From Lishizhenia tianjinensis (GTDB lineage: Bacteria; Bacteroidota; Bacteroidia; Flavobacteriales_D; Crocinitomicaceae): a stretch of DNA of 52,528 nt. The stretch is from NCBI GenBank assembly GCA_945902115.1, contig CAMDLY010000014.1:1-52528 (forward strand), read 5' to 3'. The notes beneath the pieces are model-generated. The model was not told where the DNA came from. It worked only from the letters and a program-made list of their open reading frames with translations, and searched no databases. Below are positions 1 through 7,421 of the stretch, in pieces. A program made the position numbers and the translations under genes. Each line of letters starts with the position of its first letter. The stretch's first letter is position 1.

Positions 1-369
1 GCAATGGACGAAATCGCCACAGTGACGGCTTCGGAGAATCAATTGAAAGAAGCCTTGAAGATGATAAATGTTGTACCTAACCCGTATTATGCATTTTCTG
101 ACTACGAAAGAAATAGGCTCGACACCCGAGTGAAAATTACCAATTTGCCCGAAAGATGTAATATCTCTATATACACAATAAGCGGGAAATTGGTCAAAAG
201 ATTTAGTAAGGACAACCCTCTTACCTCATTGGATTGGAACTTAACCAACCATGCCAATATCCCAATCGCATCCGGGGTTTACTTAATTCATGTAGATGCT
301 CCTGGAGTTGGGGAACGCATGCTCAAAGCCTTAATTTCAATGCGGACAGTTGATCTTCAAGATCTTTAA
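1..369 (+). CDS. C-terminal end of a large exported T9SS-type protein (5' truncated by window)
   Basis: The reading frame is already open at base 1, so the ATG at position 4 is probably internal and this is the last ~120 residues of a longer protein. The segment begins its recognisable part with NVVPNPYYAFSDYE and continues through a strand pattern (VKITNLP, ISIYTISGKLVKRF, GVYLIHVD) that matches the immunoglobulin-like C-terminal sorting domain of type IX secretion cargo. The NVVPNPYYA variant is the form I recall from very large Bacteroidota surface proteins. Function of the missing N-terminal part cannot be judged. The next gene, on the same strand, has its own promoter, so the two are probably separate transcription units. 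Confidence 0.7.
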   Translation, partial: AMDEIATVTASENQLKEALKMINVVPNPYYAFSDYERNRLDTRVKITNLPERCNISIYTISGKLVKRFSKDNPLTSLDWNLTNHANIPIASGVYLIHVDAPGVGERMLKALISMRTVDLQDL

Positions 370-410
370 AGAGTTAGGGGGTATCACTTTTTTCTTGCTT
401 TCTTAATACG

Positions 411-418
411 TAACTTTG
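411..418 (+). promoter_or_regulatory. -7 box TAACTTTG upstream of the superoxide dismutase gene
   Basis: TAACTTTG is a perfect match to the Bacteroidota -7 consensus TAnnTTTG and lies 14 nt before the ATG at 433. A TTG at 395-397 is only 13 nt upstream, shorter than the usual 17-23 nt, so the -33 part is doubtful. Confidence 0.5.
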
Positions 419-432
419 TAAAAATTGTAGTT

Positions 433-1440
433 ATGAAATCCTCTTTCCTTTCAGTGTTTGTGTTCCTTTTTAGTTTTTATGCCTCGGCTCAACCTTTTAC
501 GCTTCCTTCCTTGCGGTTTGAATATAGCGCATACGAGCCGCACATAGACGCTCAAACCATGGAAATTCATCTAACCAAGCATCATCAAGGATATGTCAAC
601 AATTTAAATAAAGCCATAAATGGGACGAAATTAGAAACGTATTCCATGAATCAATTGTTATTAAATGCCAGTATGCGTTCAGATATGGTACGAAACAACG
701 CCGGTGGCCATTATAATCACAGTCTATTCTGGCAAATTTTAGCGCCGGAGGCTAAGCAGGGGAATATGACTGATGAGTTAAAAAATGCCATTGATAAAGA
801 GTTCAAACTGATGGATAGCTTAAAATCAAAACTAGGGACTGCCGCTGCTAAACATTTCGGGTCGGGTTGGGCTTGGTTAATTGTTACACCAGATAAAAAA
901 TTAAAAGTCACTAGCACCTCTAACCAAGACAATCCTATAATGGATGTAGTAAAAGATCGAGGCATCCCTATTTTAGGTGTTGATGTGTGGGAACACGCTT
1001 ACTATTTAAAATATCAAAATAAACGGGCTGACTACCTCAATAATATATGGAACTTGATTGATTGGCAGATTGTTTCTGCCAATTATATAGCCGCCCTTAA
1101 TGACCCTTTGCTTAAAGAAATTGAAGATGATTCATGGCCAGAGATTAAAGACTTTCATAAAGTAATGGCACAGACATTTCACCCGGCTGAAAAGGACGAT
1201 TTTATCCCCTTACAAGCACGAAGTGGTGAAATGCGCGCGAAATCCCTGTTGTTGTATGAATCTGTAATTCCTAGTCGATACCAAAAGCCGGAAGTAAAAG
1301 CGAACCTATTGAAATTGGTAAAAGAGTGTGAAGAATTGGATAAGTTAGTTAAGAAAAATGCTAAAAAAATCGTCTTAAAAGCAAAGATTATTCAAGCACA
1401 TGACACTTTCCATGTCATACAAGGTTTGTGTAAGGATTAG
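433..1440 (+). CDS. Exported Mn-type superoxide dismutase with C-terminal helical extension
   Basis: Converts superoxide to hydrogen peroxide and oxygen, here outside the cytoplasm: residues 1-20 are a signal peptide ending ASAQ. Residues ~21-220 are a complete Fe/Mn SOD. Metal ligands are visible as H46 (in MEIHLTKHH), H96 (in GGHYNHSLFW), D184 and H188 (in DVWEHAYY). The motif NNAGGHxNHSLFW and Q165 in SNQDNP are those of manganese-type enzymes. The normal enzyme is ~200 residues, but this one is 335: residues ~222-335 form an extra, mostly helical domain with H242, M245, H250, H323, H327 and C333 conserved-looking in FHKVMAQTFHP and HDTFHVIQGLC. There is no CxxCH haem motif. The gene seems monocistronic. 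Identity of the SOD part is secure; the extension is unassigned. Confidence 0.93.
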   Translation: MKSSFLSVFVFLFSFYASAQPFTLPSLRFEYSAYEPHIDAQTMEIHLTKHHQGYVNNLNKAINGTKLETYSMNQLLLNASMRSDMVRNNAGGHYNHSLFWQILAPEAKQGNMTDELKNAIDKEFKLMDSLKSKLGTAAAKHFGSGWAWLIVTPDKKLKVTSTSNQDNPIMDVVKDRGIPILGVDVWEHAYYLKYQNKRADYLNNIWNLIDWQIVSANYIAALNDPLLKEIEDDSWPEIKDFHKVMAQTFHPAEKDDFIPLQARSGEMRAKSLLLYESVIPSRYQKPEVKANLLKLVKECEELDKLVKKNAKKIVLKAKIIQAHDTFHVIQGLCKD

Positions 1441-1499
1441 CCAACTGTTTTTTGGAACTTAATCCAAAATTTTACGTTTTAAAACAATAAACCCTAGTC

Positions 1500-2849
1500 A
1501 TGAGGTTCGAGTTAACGCATGAATTCTTGGATGTTTTGCGACTAAAAGTTGCTGAGCAAGATGTTTCTTGGATTCAAGAACATGTGCTTGAATTGCACTA
1601 TGCTGATATTGCAGAGATCATTGATAAGCTTAATAATGACGAGGCAAAATTTATTTATTTCTTAGTAGAGGAAGACGTTCAAGCGGACATATTAATGGAA
1701 CTTGACGAAGACATCAGGGATCGCTTCCTGTCTTCTCTATCTTCAAAAGAAATTGCCGATCAATTAGAAAATTTAGCCTCTGATGACGCGGCTGATATCT
1801 TAGGAGAATTATCGGATGATAAAATCCAAGAGGTTATCTCTCATATGGAAGATGACGAGGCTGCAGAGGATATTGTTGATTTGTTGAATTATGACGAGGA
1901 TACAGCCGGAGGATTGATGCAGAAAGAGTTTTTTCAGGCCGAAGTTGACTGGAACGTAACACGAGCTCTAGTGGAATTGAGAAAACAAGCCGAAGATGTA
2001 GAAAAAGTGTACAATATTTTTGTGGTGAGCGAGGGCAACCAATTACTCGGGGTTTTATCACTTAAAAGACTCTTGTTTGCAAGTGCCAATACTAAAATTG
2101 CCAACTTATATCAGTCCAAAAATATCATTTCTGTAAAGACGAGCGACTCGGCTGAGGAGGTCGCAAAAGTGATGGAGAAGTACGACTTAGTCTCTGTTCC
2201 TGTCGTGGACTACCAAAATAAATTAGTTGGACGTATTACCTTAGACGACGTTGTAGATTACATCAAAGAGGAAGCCGACAAAGATTTCCAATTGGCAACA
2301 GGTATCTCGGATCCCGTTGAACCAGACGCAAGCATTTGGAAAATCTCATACTTGCGCTTACCTTGGCTAATAATAGGCATGATGGGTGGAATTCTCGGAG
2401 CGAAAGTGATTTCAGGGTTTGAAGACAGCATTACAAGAATTCCGGCATTGGCATTTTTTATTCCGTTAATTACCGCCATGGGAGGAAATGTTGGGGTTCA
2501 ATCCTCTGCAATTGTGGTTCAATCTCTCGCGCGCGGAGACAAAGATTTAGGTAAAATAAGGCCCAAACTAATTCGCGAAGCAAGTGTTGCTTTACTTAAT
2601 GGGGTATTGCTTGCCAGTTTAATTTTTGGCATTGCATATATTTTTGAAAATGCTCAACTTGGGTTTGTGGTGAGTATTTCCCTTTTCACTGTCATCTTCT
2701 TTGCTGCAATTTTCGGAACCTTAATCCCACTGCTACTCAACAAATACAAGATAGACCCTGCTTTAGCCACTGGTCCATTCATCACAACATTAAATGATGT
2801 CATTGGGTTATTTATCTATTTCTCTGTAGGCCTTCTTCTCTATGGATAA
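1500..2849 (+). CDS. mgtE: Magnesium transporter MgtE
   Basis: Inner-membrane Mg2+ channel of the MgtE family, 449 residues, which is the usual length. Domains in order: acidic helical N domain (~1-130, many DDE/EDDEA stretches that sense Mg2+), a pair of CBS domains (~137-258), a plug helix, and a five-helix membrane domain (~285-449). The permeation motif PFITTLNDVIGLFIYF places the selectivity aspartate at D433, as in characterised MgtE. The start ATG at 1500 lies 59 nt after the SOD stop. The gene converges on the PhoH-like gene with a 2-nt gap and no hairpin between the stops. Confidence 0.95.
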   Translation: MRFELTHEFLDVLRLKVAEQDVSWIQEHVLELHYADIAEIIDKLNNDEAKFIYFLVEEDVQADILMELDEDIRDRFLSSLSSKEIADQLENLASDDAADILGELSDDKIQEVISHMEDDEAAEDIVDLLNYDEDTAGGLMQKEFFQAEVDWNVTRALVELRKQAEDVEKVYNIFVVSEGNQLLGVLSLKRLLFASANTKIANLYQSKNIISVKTSDSAEEVAKVMEKYDLVSVPVVDYQNKLVGRITLDDVVDYIKEEADKDFQLATGISDPVEPDASIWKISYLRLPWLIIGMMGGILGAKVISGFEDSITRIPALAFFIPLITAMGGNVGVQSSAIVVQSLARGDKDLGKIRPKLIREASVALLNGVLLASLIFGIAYIFENAQLGFVVSISLFTVIFFAAIFGTLIPLLLNKYKIDPALATGPFITTLNDVIGLFIYFSVGLLLYG

Positions 2850-2851
2850 TA

Positions 2852-4174
2852 TCACAGTAGGTCATTCGCCAAGTTTGCTAATTCAGATCGTTCTCCTTTC
2901 TCCAATTTAACATGCGTAAAGAGCTTTTGTCCTTTAAGTCGGTCTATTAAATAAGCCAAGCCATTTGAGTTTTCATCCAAATAAGGTGTATCTATTTGGT
3001 GCACATCACCCGTAAAAACAATCTTGGTGTTTTCGCCAGCGCGCGTGATAATAGTTTTCACTTCATGAGGAGTTAAATTTTGTGCCTCATCGACAATGAA
3101 CATAATATTCGATAAGCTACGCCCTCTTATAAATGCAAGTGGTGTAATGATTATTTTTCCAGACTCTTGCATCTCTAGTATAGCTTTGTGCTTTTTCTCG
3201 TTTTCGCCAAATTGAGACTTAATGAATTTAAGGTTATCCCACAACGGCTCCATATAAGGGCCAATTTTATCGTTAGCATCTCCTGGTAAAAAACCAATGT
3301 CTTTATTGGATAGTGGTACAATAGGGCGAGCCAAAATTGTTTGATTAAAATGTTTATGTTGTTCTAGTGCTGCGGCTAGTGCTAGTAGTGTTTTTCCTGT
3401 TCCTGCAACACCCTGAAGGGCTACTAATTTGACTTCAGGATTCATCAATGCGTGAAGAGCAAACGCTTGCTCTGCATTTTTTGGTTTTATACCATAAACG
3501 AATTCTTTCTCTATGCGTTCAATTCTGTGAACAAGTTCATTATAAAAAGCCAACGAAGAGGATTTTCCATTTTTCAAAATATAGTATCCGTTGACCACTT
3601 TTTTATTTCCTAATAGCCCTTGTTCCTCAACGTGTCCCTTTGTGAAAATCTCACGAATAACCTCTGAATCCACCCCTTCAATAGCATAAGAACTTGTTTC
3701 TTGGTCGTGTATGGTAACTTTCCCTGTTTCGTAGTCCTGAGCAATTACACCCAATGCCTTTGATTTAATGCGTAAGTTAATATCTTTTGTTACCAGTACG
3801 ACCGTCTTCTTTGGTTCTTGCTCCATTAAAAAAAGTGCCGCATTAATTATTTTGTGATCGTTTTTCGTGGATGAATAAACTTGTTCAGCATTGATATTCT
3901 TAGGGTCAGTTTCCATGATAACCCGAAGTTTACCAAGACCTTTACCTATTGATATCCACTCTTGGAGCGATCCGCTTCCAGAAAGCCTATCGATGAATCT
4001 AATAACCTCTCTTGCGCTGAAGTTTTTAGTGTCATTCCCTAGCTTAAATTTGTCTAATTCCTCCAACACCGTAATTGGTATTCCTACATAGTTGTCTTCA
4101 AAATTGGTGATTGCGTCGTGATCGTGCAAGAGTACCGATGTATCAAGTACGAATATTTTATCTTTCTTCCCCAT
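2852..4174 (-). CDS. PhoH family protein with N-terminal PIN domain (YlaK/PhoH2-like)
   Basis: A 440-residue fusion of a PIN ribonuclease-like domain (~5-140) and a PhoH NTPase (~225-440). In the PIN part acidic residues D11 (VLDTSVLLHD), E38/E39 and D131 (TKDINLR) are in place for metal binding. In the PhoH part Walker A is GVAGTGKT (255-262) and Walker B is FIVDEAQN (D362-E363). Related PhoH2 proteins act as ATP-dependent RNA unwinding and cleaving enzymes; that activity is known for the family and inferred here. No small antitoxin-like gene precedes it, unlike the mycobacterial PhoAT-PhoH2 arrangement. The sequence TTAGG just before the ATG could be a ribosome binding site. Confidence 0.92.
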   Translation of the reverse strand: MGKKDKIFVLDTSVLLHDHDAITNFEDNYVGIPITVLEELDKFKLGNDTKNFSAREVIRFIDRLSGSGSLQEWISIGKGLGKLRVIMETDPKNINAEQVYSSTKNDHKIINAALFLMEQEPKKTVVLVTKDINLRIKSKALGVIAQDYETGKVTIHDQETSSYAIEGVDSEVIREIFTKGHVEEQGLLGNKKVVNGYYILKNGKSSSLAFYNELVHRIERIEKEFVYGIKPKNAEQAFALHALMNPEVKLVALQGVAGTGKTLLALAAALEQHKHFNQTILARPIVPLSNKDIGFLPGDANDKIGPYMEPLWDNLKFIKSQFGENEKKHKAILEMQESGKIIITPLAFIRGRSLSNIMFIVDEAQNLTPHEVKTIITRAGENTKIVFTGDVHQIDTPYLDENSNGLAYLIDRLKGQKLFTHVKLEKGERSELANLANDLL

Positions 4175-4270
4175 CCTAATTGTTTGGTTGAAGATAAGAA
4201 CTTTTAATTCCCAAACGCCTCTTTGTTGAGTAAAGTTTTTACACGAAGTAGTGTTAGTATTTTAGGATTA

Positions 4271-5158
4271 TTAATTACTTAACAAATCCTTAATCGCCTC
4301 GTTGATAGTGGGGTATTGAAAGGTAAATCCCGTAGACCTTATTTTATCATTCGAGGCATTCGTGCTCCCTAAAATTAATATAGACATCTCCCCGTATAAC
4401 CATTGAAAAATTTTAGCAGGGACTTTTGGCATAAAAAACGGTCTATTCATATTTTTTGCCAATGTCTTCATTACTTCCTGGTTAGCGTCGCAAGCAGCGA
4501 CAGCATTATAAGTGCCTATCAACTTGTGTTCTATGCAATGTGTTATCATCTCGCATAGGTCATGGATATGTATCCATGGCATCAATTGATTACCTGAACC
4601 CAAAGGAGATCCTATTCCGAACCAAACGGGTGTTTTCATTTTTGACAACACCCCTCCGCGGTAGTCCATTACAGAGGCAATACGCAATACAGCCGTCGGA
4701 TAATACTGATTAAATGAGTTAGACTCCTTTTCCCATGATTTTACTAGTTGGGCTAAAAAATCAGTCCCATAGTCATCTGTTTCGACATTAGGAATTCCGT
4801 TATTATTTGAATCATAACAATTAATGCCTGAAGCTCCAACATAATATTCTAAGTTTGGGAAATTATTTCGGAGCTTGAATAAATACTTCGTAGTATCAAC
4901 TCTAGAATCTAGTAGTGCTTTTTTACGGTCGTCCGTCCATTTTTTCTCCCCAATATTCTCACCTACTAAATTTATAATAATATTGATTTTATCCATGTTG
5001 CGACCTTCAATAGTCTGCAAAATAGGATTCCAATAAATATGACCTCGTTTTTTTGCTTTACGTGTCAATTTATATACTTTATATCCCTTTTGGTTTAATA
5101 GAGTAGATAGCGTCTTTCCTACCAAACCTGTGCCTCCGGCAATAAGCACTGTTTTCAT
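4271..5158 (-). CDS. TIGR01777 family NAD(P)-binding epimerase-like protein
   Basis: A 295-residue extended SDR-like protein with the N-terminal Rossmann loop GGTGLVG (~residues 8-14). The block IINLVGENIGEKKWTDDRKK and the later LGSGNQLMPWIHIHDL are characteristic of the TIGR01777/YfcH (SulA-like) family, whose substrate is not known. Length is typical. No catalytic Tyr-x3-Lys is obvious from inspection, which is common in this family. The gene lies between PhoH and a small lipoprotein gene on the same strand with gaps of 96 and 45 nt. I did not find a good promoter, so co-transcription with the lipoprotein gene is possible. Confidence 0.88.
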   Translation of the reverse strand: MKTVLIAGGTGLVGKTLSTLLNQKGYKVYKLTRKAKKRGHIYWNPILQTIEGRNMDKINIIINLVGENIGEKKWTDDRKKALLDSRVDTTKYLFKLRNNFPNLEYYVGASGINCYDSNNNGIPNVETDDYGTDFLAQLVKSWEKESNSFNQYYPTAVLRIASVMDYRGGVLSKMKTPVWFGIGSPLGSGNQLMPWIHIHDLCEMITHCIEHKLIGTYNAVAACDANQEVMKTLAKNMNRPFFMPKVPAKIFQWLYGEMSILILGSTNASNDKIRSTGFTFQYPTINEAIKDLLSN

Positions 5159-5203
5159 AGTTTCGAATGTTAGTTTCTAAACGAATTAATTTATGAATTT
5201 GTT

Positions 5204-5473
5204 TTATTCACAGGCTTTTCCTCTATCCATCATTTCATCCCCTGGCATATTTGCATAGGGTTTACATATTCGGCGTTTTTCTGCGATGATTTGGCTAAGT
5301 TTTCCAATCAGTGAATCACGTTTCTTAGGGTCAGTGAGTAATTGTTGGTTTTTATCATTGAGCTGTTTGCTGATTTCAAGACATTCACAAAATTGAGTGT
5401 CTTTTTTTTTATTTTCACAAGAAAACAAAAACAAGCTAAATGAAATAAAAAGCAAACCCTTACTTTTGAGCAT
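5204..5473 (-). CDS. Small lipoprotein of unknown function (89 aa)
   Basis: I do not recognise the family. The ATG at 5473 is preferred over an upstream TTG because it begins directly with a positively charged n-region and hydrophobic stretch (MLKSKGLLFISFSLFLFSC) ending in a lipobox-like LFSC; the predicted lipid-modified Cys is followed by ENKKKD. The mature part is hydrophilic, helical and contains CECLEISKQL, plus two further cysteines near the C-terminus, so disulphides are possible. A perfect -7 box TAACTTTG lies only 3 nt before the ATG, predicting a leaderless mRNA. It is divergent from the S41 peptidase with 11 nt between the start codons. Confidence 0.75.
   Translation of the reverse strand: MLKSKGLLFISFSLFLFSCENKKKDTQFCECLEISKQLNDKNQQLLTDPKKRDSLIGKLSQIIAEKRRICKPYANMPGDEMMDRGKACE
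5461..5468 (+). promoter_or_regulatory. -7 box TACTTTTG for the S41 peptidase gene
   Basis: TACTTTTG fits TAnnTTTG and ends 16 nt before the ATG at 5485. It lies inside the first codons of the divergent lipoprotein gene. No TTG is present at the expected -33 distance. Confidence 0.45.
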
Positions 5474-5476
5474 ATA

Positions 5477-5484
5477 CAAAGTTA
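5477..5484 (-). promoter_or_regulatory. -7 box TAACTTTG for the small lipoprotein gene, 3 nt from its ATG
   Basis: Read on the minus strand the sequence is TAACTTTG-TAT-ATG, so transcription should begin at or within the start codon. The same 8 bases sit immediately before the plus-strand ATG of the S41 peptidase at 5485. Confidence 0.55.
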
Positions 5485-6981
5485 ATGAATCTAGGGAAAA
5501 CTCTCTCTTTACTTCTTTTTATAAGTCTATTTTTTGGAGTTAACCTTTCAGTAGCTCAGAAGTCATGTGAATCGCATAAACCGTTATTTCTTAGAGAAAG
5601 TGAAGAAAGAATAGCTGTTAATTGTATGAAAGAAGATTTGAAGCAGCTACAAGAAAACTTAGCCAGTATTCATCCACAAATTGACTTTTACACCGATAAA
5701 AAATATATTGACAGTTTATTCATGGTGGCACTTGAAACCTGTTCGAAGCCTAAAAAAATTATTGATTTTATCGAGATTGTAAGTGGTTTGCTGCAATCCA
5801 TGCAAGATTCCCATACCAACATCAGCCCGCTAGTTCTTACGCAACTCAGCGATATAAATCGTGTTTTTCCTTTTAATCTTGAACGAATAGCAGAGAAATT
5901 CTACATGCAAAAATGTTATAAAGACATCATTCCCTCAGGTATGGAATGTGTACAAATTGACGGGATACCTGTAGAGACCATCTATGAAAAAGCAAAGTTA
6001 TTTACTTTCAGAGAGGGGAAAGCGGAGCAAGCCTCTGAGCAGATGGCGCTTAAACTTGTCTCGCGGATTTTTAGTGTTTACCATATTAAGAACAAGGACT
6101 TTCTCTCTTTTAAACTTGTTGATTTTACAGGTGACACCTTAGAAAAAAAGCTTCAAAGTGCTAAATTACGCTCGGTTATCCTAGATAAAGAATGGAATTC
6201 ACGAGAATCCTTTTATTATTCATTTGACTCTTCGGGAACTGCTAGTTTGGAATTAGGCTCATTTTCAGCAAAGGGTAGTAACGGAATGAAGCGTGTAATT
6301 GATGACTTTTTCGTCGAAGTATTCGAAAGAAAATCACCCCACGTTTTCATTGATCTTCGTGGAAATTCCGGCGGTTACGTCTCCATCAAAAATTATTTAA
6401 TCAATTATTTAGATACAGCAAAATCTGATAAACGAGAGCGTTACGATTTCATCCGATCAGAAAAAGATAGATTCTCATCTATTGGGTGGTGGATAAAATC
6501 CCGTTACAAGAGTTACTTAAATAAATATCCTGGCGATACCCTAGTTGCAAAGGAATGGAAATATATACAAAGCCCTTATGGTACTTTTTGCCAACTATTT
6601 TATGCCAATGAAACAGCACTGAGAGTCCCTGTTTATAGCGGTAAAGTAAGTGTTGCCGTTAATGGCTTATCGATGTCGGCATCCGTTATGTTTAGCTCTT
6701 GGATTCAATCAACGAAAAGGGGGTTGATTTACGGGGAAATGTGTATGGGTGGACATAAAGGGACCTTCGGTGATGCTGTTTCTATTAAGCTTAAACATTC
6801 TAAGATACCTATTAGTATGTCTACAATAAAAATAACGCCCTTAGCTACCGCCATGTCTTCCTCAGAAGGATTAATCCCTGACGTGGTCGTTAAATCAAGT
6901 ATTCTTCACCTCAAAAAAAATATTGACCCCATCAAAGAACTCCTTGGATTTCACAAGAAAAACCAAACTAAAATGAGGTAG
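5485..6981 (+). CDS. Exported S41 family peptidase (C-terminal processing peptidase-like)
   Basis: Serine peptidase of family S41, 498 residues, exported by an N-terminal signal peptide (hydrophobic LLLFISLFFGVNLSVAQ). The core fold is shown by VFIDLRGNSGGYVSIKNYL (the conserved D-x-R-x-N-x-GG block), followed by the nucleophile region NGLSMSASVMF in which S398 aligns with the catalytic Ser. The candidate general-base lysine is K425 in GGHKGTFG, slightly offset from the usual spacing, so this assignment is tentative. No clear PDZ domain is seen; residues ~90-200 may hold a degenerate one. Its last 31 nt overlap the 3' end of the convergent YqaA-like gene. Confidence 0.88.
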   Translation: MNLGKTLSLLLFISLFFGVNLSVAQKSCESHKPLFLRESEERIAVNCMKEDLKQLQENLASIHPQIDFYTDKKYIDSLFMVALETCSKPKKIIDFIEIVSGLLQSMQDSHTNISPLVLTQLSDINRVFPFNLERIAEKFYMQKCYKDIIPSGMECVQIDGIPVETIYEKAKLFTFREGKAEQASEQMALKLVSRIFSVYHIKNKDFLSFKLVDFTGDTLEKKLQSAKLRSVILDKEWNSRESFYYSFDSSGTASLELGSFSAKGSNGMKRVIDDFFVEVFERKSPHVFIDLRGNSGGYVSIKNYLINYLDTAKSDKRERYDFIRSEKDRFSSIGWWIKSRYKSYLNKYPGDTLVAKEWKYIQSPYGTFCQLFYANETALRVPVYSGKVSVAVNGLSMSASVMFSSWIQSTKRGLIYGEMCMGGHKGTFGDAVSIKLKHSKIPISMSTIKITPLATAMSSSEGLIPDVVVKSSILHLKKNIDPIKELLGFHKKNQTKMR

Positions 6982-7376
6982 CGCAGGAATTTACCTAATA
7001 AAATAAAGATAAATGACATTACCCAATTTACCCTAAAAAACCCTAAGGCCACGCCAATGATGTCTCCAATGATAGGAAGCCAAGAGAGTAATGCGAGGAT
7101 ACTTCCGAATCGTTTGATTTTGTTTTCCCATTTACTAATTTTCTGTTCGGTTACTCCAATCCTTTTCAGCCAAATTGGATTTCCTACGGTGCCAATAATA
7201 TAATTTAACCAGCCCCCCATCGTATTGCCGGCAGTAGCAACGATTAAGCACGTAATTGGTTCATAGCCCAAAGCTAACATTGAGCCCAAGAATAATTCAG
7301 ATGTAATGGGAATTATAGTCGCTGCTAAAAAGCAAGAAACATACAACCCGAGGTAACCAAATTCAAATTCTAGCAT
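6951..7376 (-). CDS. YqaA/DedA-like (SNARE-associated) inner membrane protein
   Basis: A 141-residue integral membrane protein with about four hydrophobic segments. The block TAGNTMGGWLNYIIG and WLPIIGDIIGVALG are the hallmarks of the YqaA branch of the DedA superfamily, whose members are thought to move lipids or ions; the substrate here is unknown. Length is normal for YqaA. The ATG at 7376 directly follows the T-run of the terminator of the preceding gene, leaving no space for a leader or ribosome binding site. No good in-frame alternative start preserves the first helix. It overlaps the S41 peptidase gene tail to tail by 31 nt. Confidence 0.87.
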   Translation of the reverse strand: MLEFEFGYLGLYVSCFLAATIIPITSELFLGSMLALGYEPITCLIVATAGNTMGGWLNYIIGTVGNPIWLKRIGVTEQKISKWENKIKRFGSILALLSWLPIIGDIIGVALGFFRVNWVMSFIFILLGKFLRYLILVWFFL

Positions 7377-7403
7377 AAAAAAACCCCGCTTGAAGGCGGG
7401 GTT
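7377..7403 (-). terminator. Intrinsic terminator of the T9SS cargo gene ending at 7422
   Basis: An 8-bp perfect stem, AACCCCGC (7382-7389) with GCGGGGTT (7396-7403) and a 6-nt loop, is followed on the minus strand by seven T residues (7377-7383). It lies 18 nt after the stop codon. Confidence 0.9.
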
Positions 7404-7421
7404 GAAATTAAGAACTTTTAT

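Noticed and set aside
1450-1469. Terminator after the superoxide dismutase gene (TTTTGGA/TCCAAAA stem)
   Set aside because: The stem has only two G-C pairs and is AT-rich; it could occur by chance in such DNA.
2852-5473. PIN-PhoH with the adjacent small lipoprotein as a toxin-antitoxin unit
   Set aside because: The small gene encodes an exported lipoprotein, is separated by the epimerase gene and does not look like an antitoxin; PIN-PhoH fusions are common housekeeping proteins.
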